From Candidatus Manganitrophaceae bacterium (GTDB lineage: Bacteria > Nitrospirota > Nitrospiria > SBBL01 > Manganitrophaceae), in NCBI GenBank assembly GCA_016200325.1, contig JACQEZ010000014.1, positions 62,001 through 126,000 on the forward strand: a stretch of DNA of 64,000 nucleotides, in the 5' to 3' direction. The translations under genes and the position numbers were made by a program. Of this stretch, positions 63,303 to 64,000 are shown piece by piece; the first letter of the stretch is position 1; the number at the start of each line of letters is the position of its first letter. The notes beneath the pieces are model-generated. The model worked only from the letters and a program-made list of their open reading frames with translations. It made no database searches and was not told the DNA's origin.

Positions 63303-64000
63303 ATGACAGAGATTAAATTAGAAGATCAAATCAAAATCGCAATCATTGGATTGGGATATGTCGGCCTTCCACTTGCGGTTGAATTCGGAAAAAAATTTAA
63401 CACGGTTGGATTTGATATTCATGCGAAACGCGTTGACTCGCTCCGAAAGGGGCAAGACAGCACACTAGAGGTCTCGGAAGAGGCGCTTCACGCTGCGAAA
63501 AAGCTCACCTACACGACCGACCGCCAAGGAATTAAGGAGTGCAATTTTTTCATCGTCACCGTCCCAACACCGATCGATGCACACAAACGCCCCGATCTCA
63601 CCCCGGTTGTCAAAGCTACCGAGAGTATCGGAGCGGTCTTAAAAAAAGGGGATATCGTCGTCTACGAATCGACGGTTTATCCCGGAGTGACGGAAGAAAT
63701 CTGTGTGCCTATTTTAGAAGAAAAATCCGGTTTAAAATTTAATCACGACTTCTTTGCCGGCTATTCTCCGGAGCGGATTAATCCAGGAGACAAAGAACAT
63801 ACCGTCACGAAGATCCTGAAGGTCGTTTCCGGTTCGACACCAGAGACCTTGAATACGATTGATGCCGTCTACCGATCGATCATCGTCGCCGGCACCCACC
63901 GCGCGGAATCGATCCGGGTCGCCGAGGCGGCGAAGGTGATTGAGAACACGCAGCGGGATGTGAATATTGCCTTGATCAACGAACTGGCGCTTCTCTTCAA
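63303..64000 (+). CDS. Nucleotide-sugar dehydrogenase (TviB/WbpO-like), cut at window end
   Basis: Oxidises a UDP-sugar (probably UDP-GlcNAc or UDP-GalNAc) at C6 to the uronic acid for surface polysaccharide. The first 232 codons are visible. They hold the Rossmann motif [20 protein letters not shown], the segment [24 protein letters not shown] and [15 protein letters not shown], all typical of the UDP-glucose/GDP-mannose dehydrogenase family. HKRPDLTPV and GDKEHTV favour the VI-antigen TviB/WbpO branch. GGGGGAG precedes the ATG. The catalytic Cys lies beyond the window. Confidence 0.92.
   Translation, partial: MTEIKLEDQIKIAIIGLGYVGLPLAVEFGKKFNTVGFDIHAKRVDSLRKGQDSTLEVSEEALHAAKKLTYTTDRQGIKECNFFIVTVPTPIDAHKRPDLTPVVKATESIGAVLKKGDIVVYESTVYPGVTEEICVPILEEKSGLKFNHDFFAGYSPERINPGDKEHTVTKILKVVSGSTPETLNTIDAVYRSIIVAGTHRAESIRVAEAAKVIENTQRDVNIALINELALLF

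Overview
The window reads as a chromosomal segment of a Gram-negative bacterium. It encodes several lipobox lipoproteins, type IV pilus and type II secretion parts, murein-recycling enzymes and an RlpA protein. The mix of genes (BON lipoproteins, a short CxxC/CxxC protein of a type I recall from Nitrospira-like genomes, MshEN-type pilus ATPases, FG-GAP lipoproteins, an Slp lipoprotein, a monohaem cytochrome) suggests Nitrospirota or a related deep-branching phylum. That placement is inference; no rRNA gene is present.

Layout. 1-1142: lysS, cut by the window edge, with a good promoter. 1312-8111: an FN3/FG-GAP lipoprotein, a CheY-like receiver, then a murein-recycling group (mpl, serine hydrolase, ldcA). 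8112-9263: mostly non-coding apart from a 55-residue zinc-ribbon gene. 9264-14838: BON lipoproteins, then an overlapping envelope operon (PEGA protein, processive-type glycosyltransferase, YdjM-like membrane protein, secreted anchored protein). 14842-16524: a TPR protein and a small unknown on the minus strand. 16761-19155: a consensus promoter, a PDZ-radical SAM (DUF512) protein and aroE. 19173-26734: pilB-pilT-pilC-pilS-pilR. 26766-32862: housekeeping genes (ispE, tRNA-Gln, prs, rplY, pth, ychF, rpsF, ssb, rpsR). 33005-36894: a PilZ protein, membrane and envelope genes, a GspG-like pseudopilin and an osmC-family gene broken by one in-frame stop. 36924-39317: a secreted metallophosphoesterase. 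39659-47304: mazG followed by a secretion/pilus-like operon (gspF, gspE, pilM/N/O/P-like) that runs into a cytochrome c and an Slp lipoprotein. 47339-61256: a minus-strand island of secreted proteins including one of about 2,630 residues. 61404-64000: a pepF-type peptidase and the start of a nucleotide-sugar dehydrogenase.

Most notable system. The giant exoprotein gene has a complete regulatory leader: a sigma70-type promoter (TTGACG-N17-TATAGT), then a class I cyclic-di-GMP (GEMM) aptamer with a GAAA tetraloop and its 11-nt receptor (CCTAAG/TATGG), then an intrinsic terminator. The protein has a six-copy jelly-roll-like module (A), a seven-copy beta module (C) and a six-copy ~65-residue module (B). 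Module B repeatedly interrupts A and C as if it had hopped into them. Four smaller secreted or sensor genes follow in the same orientation.

The window has other candidate c-di-GMP receptors: a PilZ protein whose promoter has the same -35 and -10 hexamers as the giant gene, and two ATPases with MshEN-like N-termini. Together these suggest a surface-attachment programme under c-di-GMP control. The riboswitch is a direct sequence-level call; the network is inference.
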